In this document: positions 48,747-56,757 of the stretch, one piece after another | Position numbering within the stretch: the first letter of the stretch is position 1 | How the letters are laid out: each line of letters opens with the position of its first letter | Assembly (NCBI RefSeq): GCF_014145325.1 | Contig: NZ_JACHTF010000005.1 | Location: 1 to 64,000 of the forward strand | Direction: 5' to 3' | Origin: Marilutibacter spongiae | GTDB taxonomy: Bacteria > Pseudomonadota > Gammaproteobacteria > Xanthomonadales > Xanthomonadaceae | Length of the DNA stretch: 64,000 nt | Made by a program: the position numbers and the translations under genes | Notes under the pieces: model-generated | The model's input: the letters and a program-made list of their open reading frames with translations, nothing else | What the model was told of the DNA's origin: nothing | Databases searched by the model: none

Positions 48747-49784
48747 TTGAAGACCGAACTGCCCCCGGCGGCGGACGATCCGCGACACTTCCCGGTGAGC
48801 TACGACATCGCCGCGGATGCGTTCTGCTTTGCTTCGATCGACGCATCCATCCTGCTCGCGCCCTTCCTGGACGCGCGCATGGGCGATGCATGGACGCGCA
48901 GGACGGCCGCGGCCACGCCGCTCCCCGGGGCATCGCCGGGGCCCGCGCCGGCCTGGCTGTTCCATACCGCGTTCTGTTGTTCGACCCTGCTCGCGCGCGC
49001 CCTCCACGCCCCGGACGCGGTCGTCGCCCTGAAGGAACCCCACGTGCTGACGGACCTGGCCACGCTGTCGCTGGCGCACGATCCCCCGGCGCGCGCACGG
49101 CTCGACGCACGGACCGGCGATGCCTGCCGGCTGCTCGCGCGTGCCTGGGCACCAGGCGGACGCGTGCTGGTGAAACCCACCAACGCGGTCAACCGGCTGA
49201 TCCCGCGCCTTCTGGAGGCGACGCCCGGCAGTCGCGCGGTGCTGCTCCACGGCAGCCTGGAGGACTTCCTGTATTCATGCCTGAAGAAGCTGCCCGGCGC
49301 GGAAGAACCGCTACGCTGGATGGTCCGCTACCTGCTGCCGGGCACGCGGTTGCAGCAGGCGCTGGGCGTGGACGCCACGCATCCATTCAACCCCGTCGAG
49401 TCCAGCGTGCTGGTCTGGCACGCGCAGATGGAGCGCTACGCCGAAGCCCTGGACGCCGATGCCGACGACCGCCTGCGCAGCCTGGACATGGCCCGGCTGC
49501 TCGACGATCCGCGAGCCACGGTGGACGCGGTCGCCCGCTGGCTCTGCCTGGACGGCGTTTTCGCCGACGGCGAGGAAACGTTCGGGGCACGGGTGGACGC
49601 GGTGTTCACGCGCAACAGCAAGGATGTCGGCCTGCGCTACGGGCCCGACGCCAGGGCCCTGGAACGCGAGGCCTTGCGCCAGCGGCTGGGCCCCATCGTG
49701 GCGTCGGCGCTGGAGTGGTCATCGCGCGCCGTCGCGCCGCACACGCGCATGCCGCGCGACTGGAAGGCGCTGGCACCCGGCTGA
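48747..49784 (+). CDS. Sulfotransferase-like P-loop protein
   Basis: About 345 residues from a TTG at 48747 (start uncertain; in-frame GTGs exist upstream). The core is WLFHTAFCCSTLLARALHAP, resembling a PAPS/P-loop with CCST in place of the usual RSGT. It is followed by VALKEPHVLTDLATLS, VLVKPTNAVNRLIPRLLEATPGSRAVLLHGSLEDFLYS and a helical C-terminus with RYGPDARALEREALRQRLG. It looks like a divergent sulfotransferase. It is divergently placed from the TPR-sulfotransferase and converges with the next oxygenase gene. Function unknown. Confidence 0.72.
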   Translation: MKTELPPAADDPRHFPVSYDIAADAFCFASIDASILLAPFLDARMGDAWTRRTAAATPLPGASPGPAPAWLFHTAFCCSTLLARALHAPDAVVALKEPHVLTDLATLSLAHDPPARARLDARTGDACRLLARAWAPGGRVLVKPTNAVNRLIPRLLEATPGSRAVLLHGSLEDFLYSCLKKLPGAEEPLRWMVRYLLPGTRLQQALGVDATHPFNPVESSVLVWHAQMERYAEALDADADDRLRSLDMARLLDDPRATVDAVARWLCLDGVFADGEETFGARVDAVFTRNSKDVGLRYGPDARALEREALRQRLGPIVASALEWSSRAVAPHTRMPRDWKALAPG

Positions 49785-49791
49785 GGCGGCG

Positions 49792-50382
49792 TCATCCGAC
49801 CGCGACGCGCTCGAACTTGATCGCGAAGGTGTAGCGCGGCGTGTAGCAGATGCGGTTTGGCGCCCGGCCGGCGTGCTTGATGGCCCCGTCGAACACGACC
49901 AGCCGCCCTGGACGCGGGCGCACGGCGCACATCAGCTCGTCGTTCGCATCGTAGAACACGGTTTCCCCGCCCCACTCCACGTCCCAGCGGTCGCACAGGT
50001 ACCACAGCGCGGTCAGGTCGCGCTGTTCGGGCAGGCAGTCGGTATGGGTGAACAGCATGTCGCCGTAGCTGGCGACGTTGGTGTAGGCCCGGTACGGGCG
50101 GTAACCATGCCCCGGCGACGAGAAGCCCAGCACCGCGCGCCGGGTGACCTCGAAGATCGGCTGGCGGACGAGCGCGTCGATCTTCATCTCGGTCGCCCAG
50201 TGGCGGTAGTCGGCCGTGTCCTCGCGCGCCACCTCGGTGCGCGTGAAGGGCGCGCGGCCGAGCGCCTGGACGTATTCGCCGACGTTCGGGAGATGGCCGT
50301 CGAACACGCGCAACGGGCGACCGTCGACCAGGACTTCGCGATCGGCGGGCAGCGCCCCCGTTGGCGCATGTGGGCCCGACAT
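49792..50382 (-). CDS. 2OG-Fe(II) oxygenase, prolyl-hydroxylase-like
   Basis: The 196-residue protein MSGPHAPTGALPADREVLVD has a double-stranded beta-helix with Fe ligands H113 and D115 (MLFTHTDCLPEQRD), H170 (FDGAIKHAGRAPN) and a 2OG-binding Arg in the following ICYTPRYTFAIKF. The WGGETVFYDAN and VRPRPGRLVVFDG segments are standard for the P4H-like 2OG-FeII_Oxy_3 group. It begins 2 nt after the pckG stop, so it may be read through from pckG. Its neighbours on the other side are the sulfotransferase-like genes. Confidence 0.87.
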   Translation of the reverse strand: MSGPHAPTGALPADREVLVDGRPLRVFDGHLPNVGEYVQALGRAPFTRTEVAREDTADYRHWATEMKIDALVRQPIFEVTRRAVLGFSSPGHGYRPYRAYTNVASYGDMLFTHTDCLPEQRDLTALWYLCDRWDVEWGGETVFYDANDELMCAVRPRPGRLVVFDGAIKHAGRAPNRICYTPRYTFAIKFERVAVG

Positions 50383-50384
50383 GC

Positions 50385-52223
50385 TCAGTCCGCCAGCAGG
50401 GCGGCGATGCGCGACTGTTCGTCCTTGAGCGCCTGCGGCATGCGCGGGCCATACCCGTCGAGATATTCGCCGATGCTGGCGAACTCGGCCTGCCAGCCGG
50501 ACCGCTCGAAGCCGAAGAGCTTGCCACGCGCCTCGTCGGTGAGCGCCACGCCGTCCAGGTTGAGGTCGGCCGGGGTGGGCAGGTGGCCGATCGGCGTTTC
50601 CACCGCGCCGGCGTCGCCCTTGACGCGACCGATCATCCACTCGAGCACGCGCAGGTTGTCGCCGAAGCCCGGCCACAGGAAACGGCCGTCGTCGCCCTTG
50701 CGGAACCAGTTGACGTGGAAGACCTTCGGCAACGCCGCGCCGGCGCCGTCGAACGACAGCCAATGGCTGAAATAGTCGGCGAAGTTGTAGCCACAGAAGG
50801 GCTTCATCGCCATCGGGTCGCGGCGCATCACGCCGACCGCACCGGTGGCCGCGGCCGTGGTCTCCGAACCCATCGCCGCGCCGACCAGCACGCCGTGCGT
50901 CCAGTCGCGGGCCTCGAACACCAGCGGCACCAGCGAGGCGCGGCGACCGCCGAACACGATCGCGCTGATCGGCACGCCCTGCGGGTCCTCGGCCATCGGC
51001 GACCAGCTCGGGCACTGCTTCGCGCTGACGGTGAAGCGCGCGTTCGGATGCGCCGCCGGGCCCTTGTCCGGATCATAGGGATTGCCGCGCCAGTCCGTCG
51101 CCGGCCGTTCGCCGTTGTCCAGGCCTTCCCACCACGGCTGGTTGTCGGCGGTGAGGCCGACGTTGGTGAAGATGGCGTTGGCGTTGATGGTGGCGAGGGC
51201 GTTCGGGTTCGACTTCGCCGAGGTACCCGGGGCGACGCCGAAGTAGCCGGCCTCGGGATTGATCGCATACAGGCGTCCGTCCGCGCCGGGACGCATCCAG
51301 CAGATGTCGTCGCCGACGGTCCATACCTTCCAGCCCTCGCGCTGGTAGCCCTCGGGCGGGATCAGCATGGCCAGGTTGGTCTTGCCGCAGGCCGACGGGA
51401 ACGCCGCCGCGACGTAGTGGGTCTCGCCGCTGGGGTTCTCGATGCCGACGATCAGCATGTGCTCGGCCAGCCAGCCCTCGTGGCGCGCCTGGTAGGAAGC
51501 GATGCGCAGGGCGTGGCACTTCTTGCCCAGCAAGGCGTTGCCGCCGTAGCCCGAGCCGTAGGACTTGATCGCCAGCTCTTCGGGGAAGTGCATGATGAAG
51601 CGGCGGGCGGGGTCGAGCTCGCCGATGGAGTGCAGGCCCTTGACGAACGCGTCGGCCCGCTCGACGCCCTCGCGCTCGATGCGCGCCAGCGCGGGCGCGC
51701 CCATGCGCGTCATCAGGCGCATGTTGGCCACGACGTAGGGGCTGTCGGTGATCTCGACGCCGCAACGCGACAACGGCGAATCGATGGGGCCCATGCAGTA
51801 CGGGATCACGTACATGGTGCGGCCGGTCATGCAGCCCTTGAACAGCGCGTCCATGCGAGCGTGCGCCTCGGCCGGCGCCAGCCAGTGGTTGTTCGGGCCG
51901 GCGTCCTCTTCGCGCGAGGTGCACACGAAGGTCAGGTGTTCGACGCGGGCGACGTCGTCCGGATCCGAGCGATGCAGCCAGCTCCCGGGGTGGGTGGCCG
52001 GGTTGAGCGGCAACAGGGTGCCGTCGGCCTGCATCTGCGCGACCAGGGCCGCGTTCTCTTCGTCGCTGCCGTCGCACCAGTGCACCGCCGCGGGCGTGGT
52101 GAGCCCGGCGACCTCGGCCACCCAGGCATTCAGCGCGGCCAGGCGGCTGCCGGCGACGGAGGTGGAAGGGGCGGGCTTGGACGCTTCAGAGGACAGGGCA
52201 TTCACGGCGGGACTCCGGGACAT
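50385..52223 (-). CDS. pckG: Phosphoenolpyruvate carboxykinase (GTP)
   Basis: The 612-residue enzyme converts oxaloacetate and GTP to PEP in gluconeogenesis. Motifs include GSYGGNALLGKKCHALRIAS-type P-loop context (YGSGYGGNALLGKKC), FPSACGKTNLAMLIPP (kinase-1), EGWKVWTVGDDICWM and NWFRKGDDGRFLWPGFGDNLRVLEW. Fold and size fit the GTP type rather than ATP-dependent PckA. ATG 52223 is chosen; GTG 52205 is an alternative. Confidence 0.96.
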   Translation of the reverse strand: MSRSPAVNALSSEASKPAPSTSVAGSRLAALNAWVAEVAGLTTPAAVHWCDGSDEENAALVAQMQADGTLLPLNPATHPGSWLHRSDPDDVARVEHLTFVCTSREEDAGPNNHWLAPAEAHARMDALFKGCMTGRTMYVIPYCMGPIDSPLSRCGVEITDSPYVVANMRLMTRMGAPALARIEREGVERADAFVKGLHSIGELDPARRFIMHFPEELAIKSYGSGYGGNALLGKKCHALRIASYQARHEGWLAEHMLIVGIENPSGETHYVAAAFPSACGKTNLAMLIPPEGYQREGWKVWTVGDDICWMRPGADGRLYAINPEAGYFGVAPGTSAKSNPNALATINANAIFTNVGLTADNQPWWEGLDNGERPATDWRGNPYDPDKGPAAHPNARFTVSAKQCPSWSPMAEDPQGVPISAIVFGGRRASLVPLVFEARDWTHGVLVGAAMGSETTAAATGAVGVMRRDPMAMKPFCGYNFADYFSHWLSFDGAGAALPKVFHVNWFRKGDDGRFLWPGFGDNLRVLEWMIGRVKGDAGAVETPIGHLPTPADLNLDGVALTDEARGKLFGFERSGWQAEFASIGEYLDGYGPRMPQALKDEQSRIAALLAD

Positions 52224-52289
52224 ACATCGGATAAGACGGATTGGGCGCGGCGGGCAGGCCGGCACGCGGCCGGCGGCACGCGACCGGGA

Positions 52290-52880
52290 TCAGCTGGACG
52301 GGATGAGGGTGTCCATCATGTGTTCGACGTAGGCCTCGAACTCCTCGTGCTGCATCCGGGTCTGGTGCAGCTGCAGGTTCAGCTGGAGGAAGCCCACGTA
52401 GGCGGCATACAGCAGCTGCGCGCGATAGCGCGCGTCGGTGCGGCTGAGGCCGACCTGCCGGAACGACGCGGTGAGGTACTCGAGCCGGCGGTCGGACACG
52501 CGCCCGATGACCGGCTGCACGGCGGGATGGTCCAGCGCCTTGAGCAACTCGGAATAGACGATATGGGACTTGACCTCGTGCGCGACGACGCTGAATAGCG
52601 CACGCAGGCGCTGCCGCGGGTCCGGTATGGGTTCGAGCTGGCCGAAGACTTCTTCCTGCTCGACCTTTTCCCAACGCTCCAGTGCCGCCACCAGGAGCGC
52701 GTCGCGGGACGGGAAGTGCCAGTAGAAGCTGCCCTTGGTCACCCCGAGGCGCCGGGCGAGCGGCTCCACCGCCACCGCGGCGACGCCCTGCTCGGCGATC
52801 TGGTCCAGGGCGGCCTGGGCCCAGTCTTCCGCGCTCAGGCGGCCGTTTCGCTCGATCTTCGTCATGGCTGAAACGCTCAT
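52290..52880 (-). CDS. TetR-family transcriptional regulator
   Basis: The 196-residue regulator (MSVSAMTKIERNGRLSAEDW) has an N-terminal TetR HTH (about 15-60: WAQAALDQIAEQGVAAVAVEPLARRLGVTKGSFYWHFPSRDALL) and a helical ligand domain. It is divergent from fadE, 240 nt away, and the shared region has two copies of GTAACCATAC and a palindrome over the fadE -10. It most likely controls fadE and itself, with an acyl-CoA-type inducer plausible. ATG 52880 or 52865 can be the start. Confidence 0.9.
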   Translation of the reverse strand: MSVSAMTKIERNGRLSAEDWAQAALDQIAEQGVAAVAVEPLARRLGVTKGSFYWHFPSRDALLVAALERWEKVEQEEVFGQLEPIPDPRQRLRALFSVVAHEVKSHIVYSELLKALDHPAVQPVIGRVSDRRLEYLTASFRQVGLSRTDARYRAQLLYAAYVGFLQLNLQLHQTRMQHEEFEAYVEHMMDTLIPSS

Positions 52881-52890
52881 GGTGTCAAGT

Positions 52891-52977
52891 GTAACCATAC
52901 GGGTGCGAGGGGGACAGTATGCAGACATTCCGGCGGCTTGACAGGCCGCCAGGGCTGTAACCATACTCAAGCGTATG
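52891..52977. promoter_or_regulatory. fadE promoter with candidate TetR operators
   Basis: TTGACA (52938-52943), 18 bp, and CATACT (52962-52967) form a plausible fadE promoter. The -10 overlaps the palindrome CATAC-TCAAGC-GTATG (52962-52977). GTAACCATAC occurs at 52957-52966 and again at 52891-52900 near the tetR start, so the regulator probably binds both sides. Confidence 0.6.
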
Positions 52978-53120
52978 TTAACAGCATGCCACCATCGCCG
53001 TCCCGGCCGCGACGAACGGGTCACCCCCTCTTCGCGGCCCGGCAGGCAGGATGGAGATCGCCATGGGCGGGCCTGTCTGTCCTTCCGTCACCAACGCCAT
53101 ACCGTCTCTGGAGTGTCGCC

Positions 53121-55598
53121 ATGAGCATCGCGGTTCCCTTCATCGTCCTGCTGGTCGTGGGCGCCATCGCCGCCTACCACCGCATGCGGCTCGCCGTCTG
53201 GGTGGCGCTGAGCGCCACGGCCCTGGTGGCCGCCTGGCTGCTGGGCGCGAACGCCATCGCCAGCCTCGTCGCGGGCATCCTGCTGGCCGTGGTCGCCCTG
53301 CCGCTGCTGGTCCCGGCGATCCGCCTGCCGCTGATCGCCGCCCCGCTGCTGAAGTTCTACACGAAGATCCTCCCGCCGCTGTCGGAAACCGAACGCGTCG
53401 CGCTGGAGGCCGGCACGGTCGGCTTCGAGGGCGAGCTGTTCTCCGGCAAGCCCGACTGGGATGCCCTGCTGTCGCAGCCGCGCCCCACCCTGCGCGAGGA
53501 CGAGCAGGCCTTCCTCGACGGCCCGGTCGAAGAGCTGTGCAAGATGATCGACGACTGGGACATCACCCACGTCCGCGCCGACCTGCCGCCGGAGATGTGG
53601 GACTTCATCAAGAAGAACAAGTTCTTCGGCATGATCGTGCCCAAGGAGTACGGGGGCCTGGGCTTCACCGCGCTGGGCAACCACAAGGTCATCCAGAAGC
53701 TGGCATCGATGTCGAGCGTGGTCAGCTCCACCGTCGGCGTGCCCAACTCGCTGGGCCCGGCCGAACTGTTGATGCATTACGGCACCCAGGAGCAGAAAGA
53801 CCACTACCTGCCGCGCCTGGCCGATGGCCGCGAGGTGCCCTGCTTCGGCCTGACCGGCCCGTGGGCCGGCTCCGACGCCACCTCCATCCCGGACTACGGC
53901 ATCGTCACGATGGGCGAGTGGAACGGCGCACGCGTGGTCGGCGTCAAGCTCACCTTCGACAAGCGCTACATCACCCTGGCCCCGGTCGCGTCGCTGATCG
54001 GCCTGGCGTTCCGCATGTACGATCCGGACGGGATCATCGGCGACAAGCAGGACATCGGCATCACCCTGGCGCTGGTCCCGCGCGACACCGCGGGCATCGA
54101 CATCGGCCGTCGCCACTTCCCGCTCAACAGCCCCTTCCAGAACGGCCCCATCCATGGCCGCGAGGTGTTCATCCCGCTCAGCAAGCTGATCGGCGGCGAG
54201 AAGTACGCCGGCAAGGGCTGGCAGATGCTGGTCGAGTGCCTGTCGATCGGCCGTTCGATCACCCTGCCCTCGACCGCCAGCGGCGGCGCCAAGATGGCGG
54301 CCGTGGTCACCGGCGCGTACTCGCGCATCCGCAAGCAGTTCGGGCTGTCGATCGGCCGCTTCGAGGGGGTCGAGGAAGCGCTGGCGCGCATCGCCGGCAA
54401 TGCCTACGCCGCCAGCGCCCTGTCGGAGGCTTCGGCCGCGGCGGTCGCGCGCGGCGAACTGCCTGCGGTGCCGTCGACGATCTCCAAGTACCACTGCACG
54501 GAGATGGGCCGCGAGGCGGCCAAGGACGCCATGGACATCCACGGCGGCAAGGGCATCATCCTGGGACCGAAGAACTACCTCGGCCGCGGCTGGCAGGCCT
54601 CGCCGATCGCGATCACGGTGGAAGGCGCGAACATCATGACGCGCTCGCTGATGATCTTCGGCCAGGGCGCGATCCTCTGCCACCCGTGGGTGCTGAAGGA
54701 GATGAAGGCCACCACCCTGCCCGACCCGGCCGAGCGCCTGCGCGAGTTCGACCGCAACCTCTTCGGCCATATCGGCTTCGCCATCTCCAACGCGGTCCGC
54801 AGCTGGTGGTTCGGCCTCACCGGCGCGCGTTTCGGCAGCGCGCCCGGCGACGCCTACACCCGCCGCTACTACCGCAAGCTCAACCGCTATTCCGCGGCGC
54901 TCGCGCTGATGGCGGACACCTCGATGCTGCTGCTGGGCGGCAAGCTCAAGTTCAAGGAATCGCTGTCGGGCCGCCTCGGCGACGTGCTCAGCCACCTCTA
55001 CATCACCAGCGCGATGCTCAAGCGCTACGAGGACGAGGGCCGGCCGGCGTCCGACCAGCCGCTGCTGGCCTGGTCGTTCCACAACAGCGTGCACAAGATG
55101 GAGATCGCCCTGTCGAGCGCGCTCCGCAACTTCCCGGTGCGACCGGTGGGTTGGCTGCTGTGGCTGCTGGTGTTCCCGTGGGGCCGCCGCGCGCAGGCGC
55201 CGAGCGACCGCCTCGGCCATAAGCTGGCGGCGTTGCTGATGTCGCCCAACGATGCGCGCGACCGCCTCGCCCAGGGCATCTTCACCACGCCGGGCGCGAA
55301 CAACCCGGCCGGCCGCATCAACAGCTACCTGCCGCAGGTCGTGCTGGCCGAGCCGGTCGAGCGCAAGTTCCTCAAGGCGCTGAAGAACAGCGACATCGAG
55401 GCGCTGGACTTCAGGTCGCAGCTCGACGAGGGCGTGAAGGAAGGCTGGATCACCGCCGAGGAACGCAAGCAGCTCGAGGCGCTCCGCGAGATGACCGTCG
55501 ACACGATCTCGGTGGACGACTTCGAGTCCTGGGAACTGCGCTCGGCGGGCTACTTCCGCGACCAGATCACGGCCGACGACAAGCGCGACGCCGCCTGA
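53121..55598 (+). CDS. fadE: Acyl-CoA dehydrogenase FadE
   Basis: The 825-residue protein is the large, membrane-anchored gammaproteobacterial type. Two N-terminal hydrophobic segments (about 1-70) are followed by the dehydrogenase domains: FFGMIVPKEYGGLGFTALGNHKV, PCFGLTGPWAGSDATSIPD, GGAKMAAVVTGAYSRIRKQFGLSIGRFEGVEEALA and MDIHGGKGIILGPKNYLGRGWQ, and the C-terminal DUF1974 part. It catalyses the first step of fatty-acid beta-oxidation with FAD. It is divergent from a TetR regulator and followed by a strong terminator. Confidence 0.95.
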   Translation: MSIAVPFIVLLVVGAIAAYHRMRLAVWVALSATALVAAWLLGANAIASLVAGILLAVVALPLLVPAIRLPLIAAPLLKFYTKILPPLSETERVALEAGTVGFEGELFSGKPDWDALLSQPRPTLREDEQAFLDGPVEELCKMIDDWDITHVRADLPPEMWDFIKKNKFFGMIVPKEYGGLGFTALGNHKVIQKLASMSSVVSSTVGVPNSLGPAELLMHYGTQEQKDHYLPRLADGREVPCFGLTGPWAGSDATSIPDYGIVTMGEWNGARVVGVKLTFDKRYITLAPVASLIGLAFRMYDPDGIIGDKQDIGITLALVPRDTAGIDIGRRHFPLNSPFQNGPIHGREVFIPLSKLIGGEKYAGKGWQMLVECLSIGRSITLPSTASGGAKMAAVVTGAYSRIRKQFGLSIGRFEGVEEALARIAGNAYAASALSEASAAAVARGELPAVPSTISKYHCTEMGREAAKDAMDIHGGKGIILGPKNYLGRGWQASPIAITVEGANIMTRSLMIFGQGAILCHPWVLKEMKATTLPDPAERLREFDRNLFGHIGFAISNAVRSWWFGLTGARFGSAPGDAYTRRYYRKLNRYSAALALMADTSMLLLGGKLKFKESLSGRLGDVLSHLYITSAMLKRYEDEGRPASDQPLLAWSFHNSVHKMEIALSSALRNFPVRPVGWLLWLLVFPWGRRAQAPSDRLGHKLAALLMSPNDARDRLAQGIFTTPGANNPAGRINSYLPQVVLAEPVERKFLKALKNSDIEALDFRSQLDEGVKEGWITAEERKQLEALREMTVDTISVDDFESWELRSAGYFRDQITADDKRDAA

Positions 55599-55612
55599 CC
55601 GGCACGCGCGAT

Positions 55613-55644
55613 GGAACGGCGGGGCGACCCGCCGTTCCCTTTTT
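55613..55644 (+). terminator. Rho-independent terminator of fadE
   Basis: GGAACGGCGGG (55613-55623), loop GCGA, CCCGCCGTTCC (55628-55638) give a perfect 11-bp stem followed by C and TTTTT (55640-55644). Confidence 0.93.
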
Positions 55645-55675
55645 CCAGGGTCCTGGTTCCGTCGACGGAGCGTCC

Positions 55676-56176
55676 ATGAGCACTCCCCTGCTGTCCACCT
55701 GGCAAGGCCTGTCGCGCTGGCCCGCGGGCCCCTGGTTGTTCTCCCGCGCGGTCTGCTTCAAGGCCCCTTACTTTTCGACCATCGCCCCGCGCTTCGTCGC
55801 GCTGGAGGCGGGCCGGTGCGAGGTCCGCATGCGCGACCGCCGCGCGGTGCACAACCATATCGGCAGCGTGCATGCGATCGCGCTGTGCAACCTGGCGGAA
55901 CTGGCCGGGGGCGTCATGCTCGATGCCAGCCTGCCGCGCGACATGCGCTGGATCCCCAAGGGCATGCAGGTCGAGTACCGCGCCCGCGCGCAGGGGACGA
56001 TGCACGCGACGGCAACGCCCGACGCCGCGATCGCCTCGCGCGAAAGCGGCTACGAACTCCCGGTGCGGGTCGAGGTGCGCGACGACGCCGGCACCCTGGT
56101 CTTCGTCGCCATCATCGCCATGTGGGTATCGCCGCGTCCCGTCCGCGCGCCCGGGGCGTCGCGCGATCCGCGCTAG
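55676..56176 (+). CDS. DUF4442 / hotdog-fold thioesterase-like protein
   Basis: The 166-residue protein has the DUF4442 hotdog signature: PWLFSRAVCFKAPYFSTIAPRFVALEAG, RDRRAVHNHIGSVHAIALCNLAELAGGVMLDASLP and the beta strands MQVEYRARAQGTM...VRVEVRDDAGTLVFVAIIAMWVSP. It may hydrolyse acyl-thioesters, in keeping with neighbouring fadE, but this is inference. GGAG lies before ATG 55676, just past the fadE terminator. Confidence 0.88.
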   Translation: MSTPLLSTWQGLSRWPAGPWLFSRAVCFKAPYFSTIAPRFVALEAGRCEVRMRDRRAVHNHIGSVHAIALCNLAELAGGVMLDASLPRDMRWIPKGMQVEYRARAQGTMHATATPDAAIASRESGYELPVRVEVRDDAGTLVFVAIIAMWVSPRPVRAPGASRDPR

Positions 56177-56757
56177 GGTTCGACCCGGCCGTGCCGCGTC
56201 TCGCGGTCCAGGCGACGGTCCTCCTCGCGGAAGCGCGCCAGCAGGTCCCGCGCTTCGCGGTCGATGCGCTTGCGCGCTCCCGCGCACGGGATCGGCGCGT
56301 CCATCCCCGCCAGCATGGCGTCCAGGGCCCGGGCCGCGGCCAGCGCATTGTCGCGATGGAGGGCCTCGTGCGCGCGCAAGCGGGCGTACAGGGCGTCCCA
56401 CTCCCGCCGCAGCGGGCCGCTCGCGGCGGTGCGGCCCGACCACTCGGGCAATCGCACCACCACCTCGACGTGCACCCGGTGCCCGCCCAGCTGGCAGTCG
56501 CCGTCCGCCAGGGGATACGTGTCCCAACTCCAGGTGACATGCCAGCGGGTGAAGCCGCTGTAGGTGAGGCCGCTCACCGGATCACGCGGCCCGTGCGCCT
56601 GCATGGCGGCCTGCCATTGACGGGCATCGTCGCCCGTGACGACGTAATGCTCGACGCTGTCATCGACGTCGACGCCGGCGTCCGCCGACACGGGCGCGGC
56701 GAGGAACCCGACCCCGACCGCCCCCAGCAGGCGCAGCGCGCGCCCGCGCCGCCTCAT
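56173..56757 (-). CDS. DUF922-type predicted Zn-dependent protease, exported
   Basis: The 194-residue protein has a signal peptide (MRRRGRALRLLGAVGVGFLAAPVSADA) and a DUF922 domain: VEHYVVTGDDARQWQAAMQAHGPRD, YSGFTRWHVTWSW, VHVEVVVRLPEW and the metal motif HEALH at 130-134 followed by HRDNALAAARAL. It is predicted to be a periplasmic metallopeptidase; substrate unknown. Its ATG overlaps the stop of the epimerase gene (ATGA), so the two are translationally coupled. Confidence 0.87.
   Translation of the reverse strand: MRRRGRALRLLGAVGVGFLAAPVSADAGVDVDDSVEHYVVTGDDARQWQAAMQAHGPRDPVSGLTYSGFTRWHVTWSWDTYPLADGDCQLGGHRVHVEVVVRLPEWSGRTAASGPLRREWDALYARLRAHEALHRDNALAAARALDAMLAGMDAPIPCAGARKRIDREARDLLARFREEDRRLDRETRHGRVEP

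Noticed and set aside
46954-49152. 732-codon reading of the TPR-sulfotransferase
   Set aside because: Residues before MPPGSTIDIHG are antisense of the divergent gene and have no homology.
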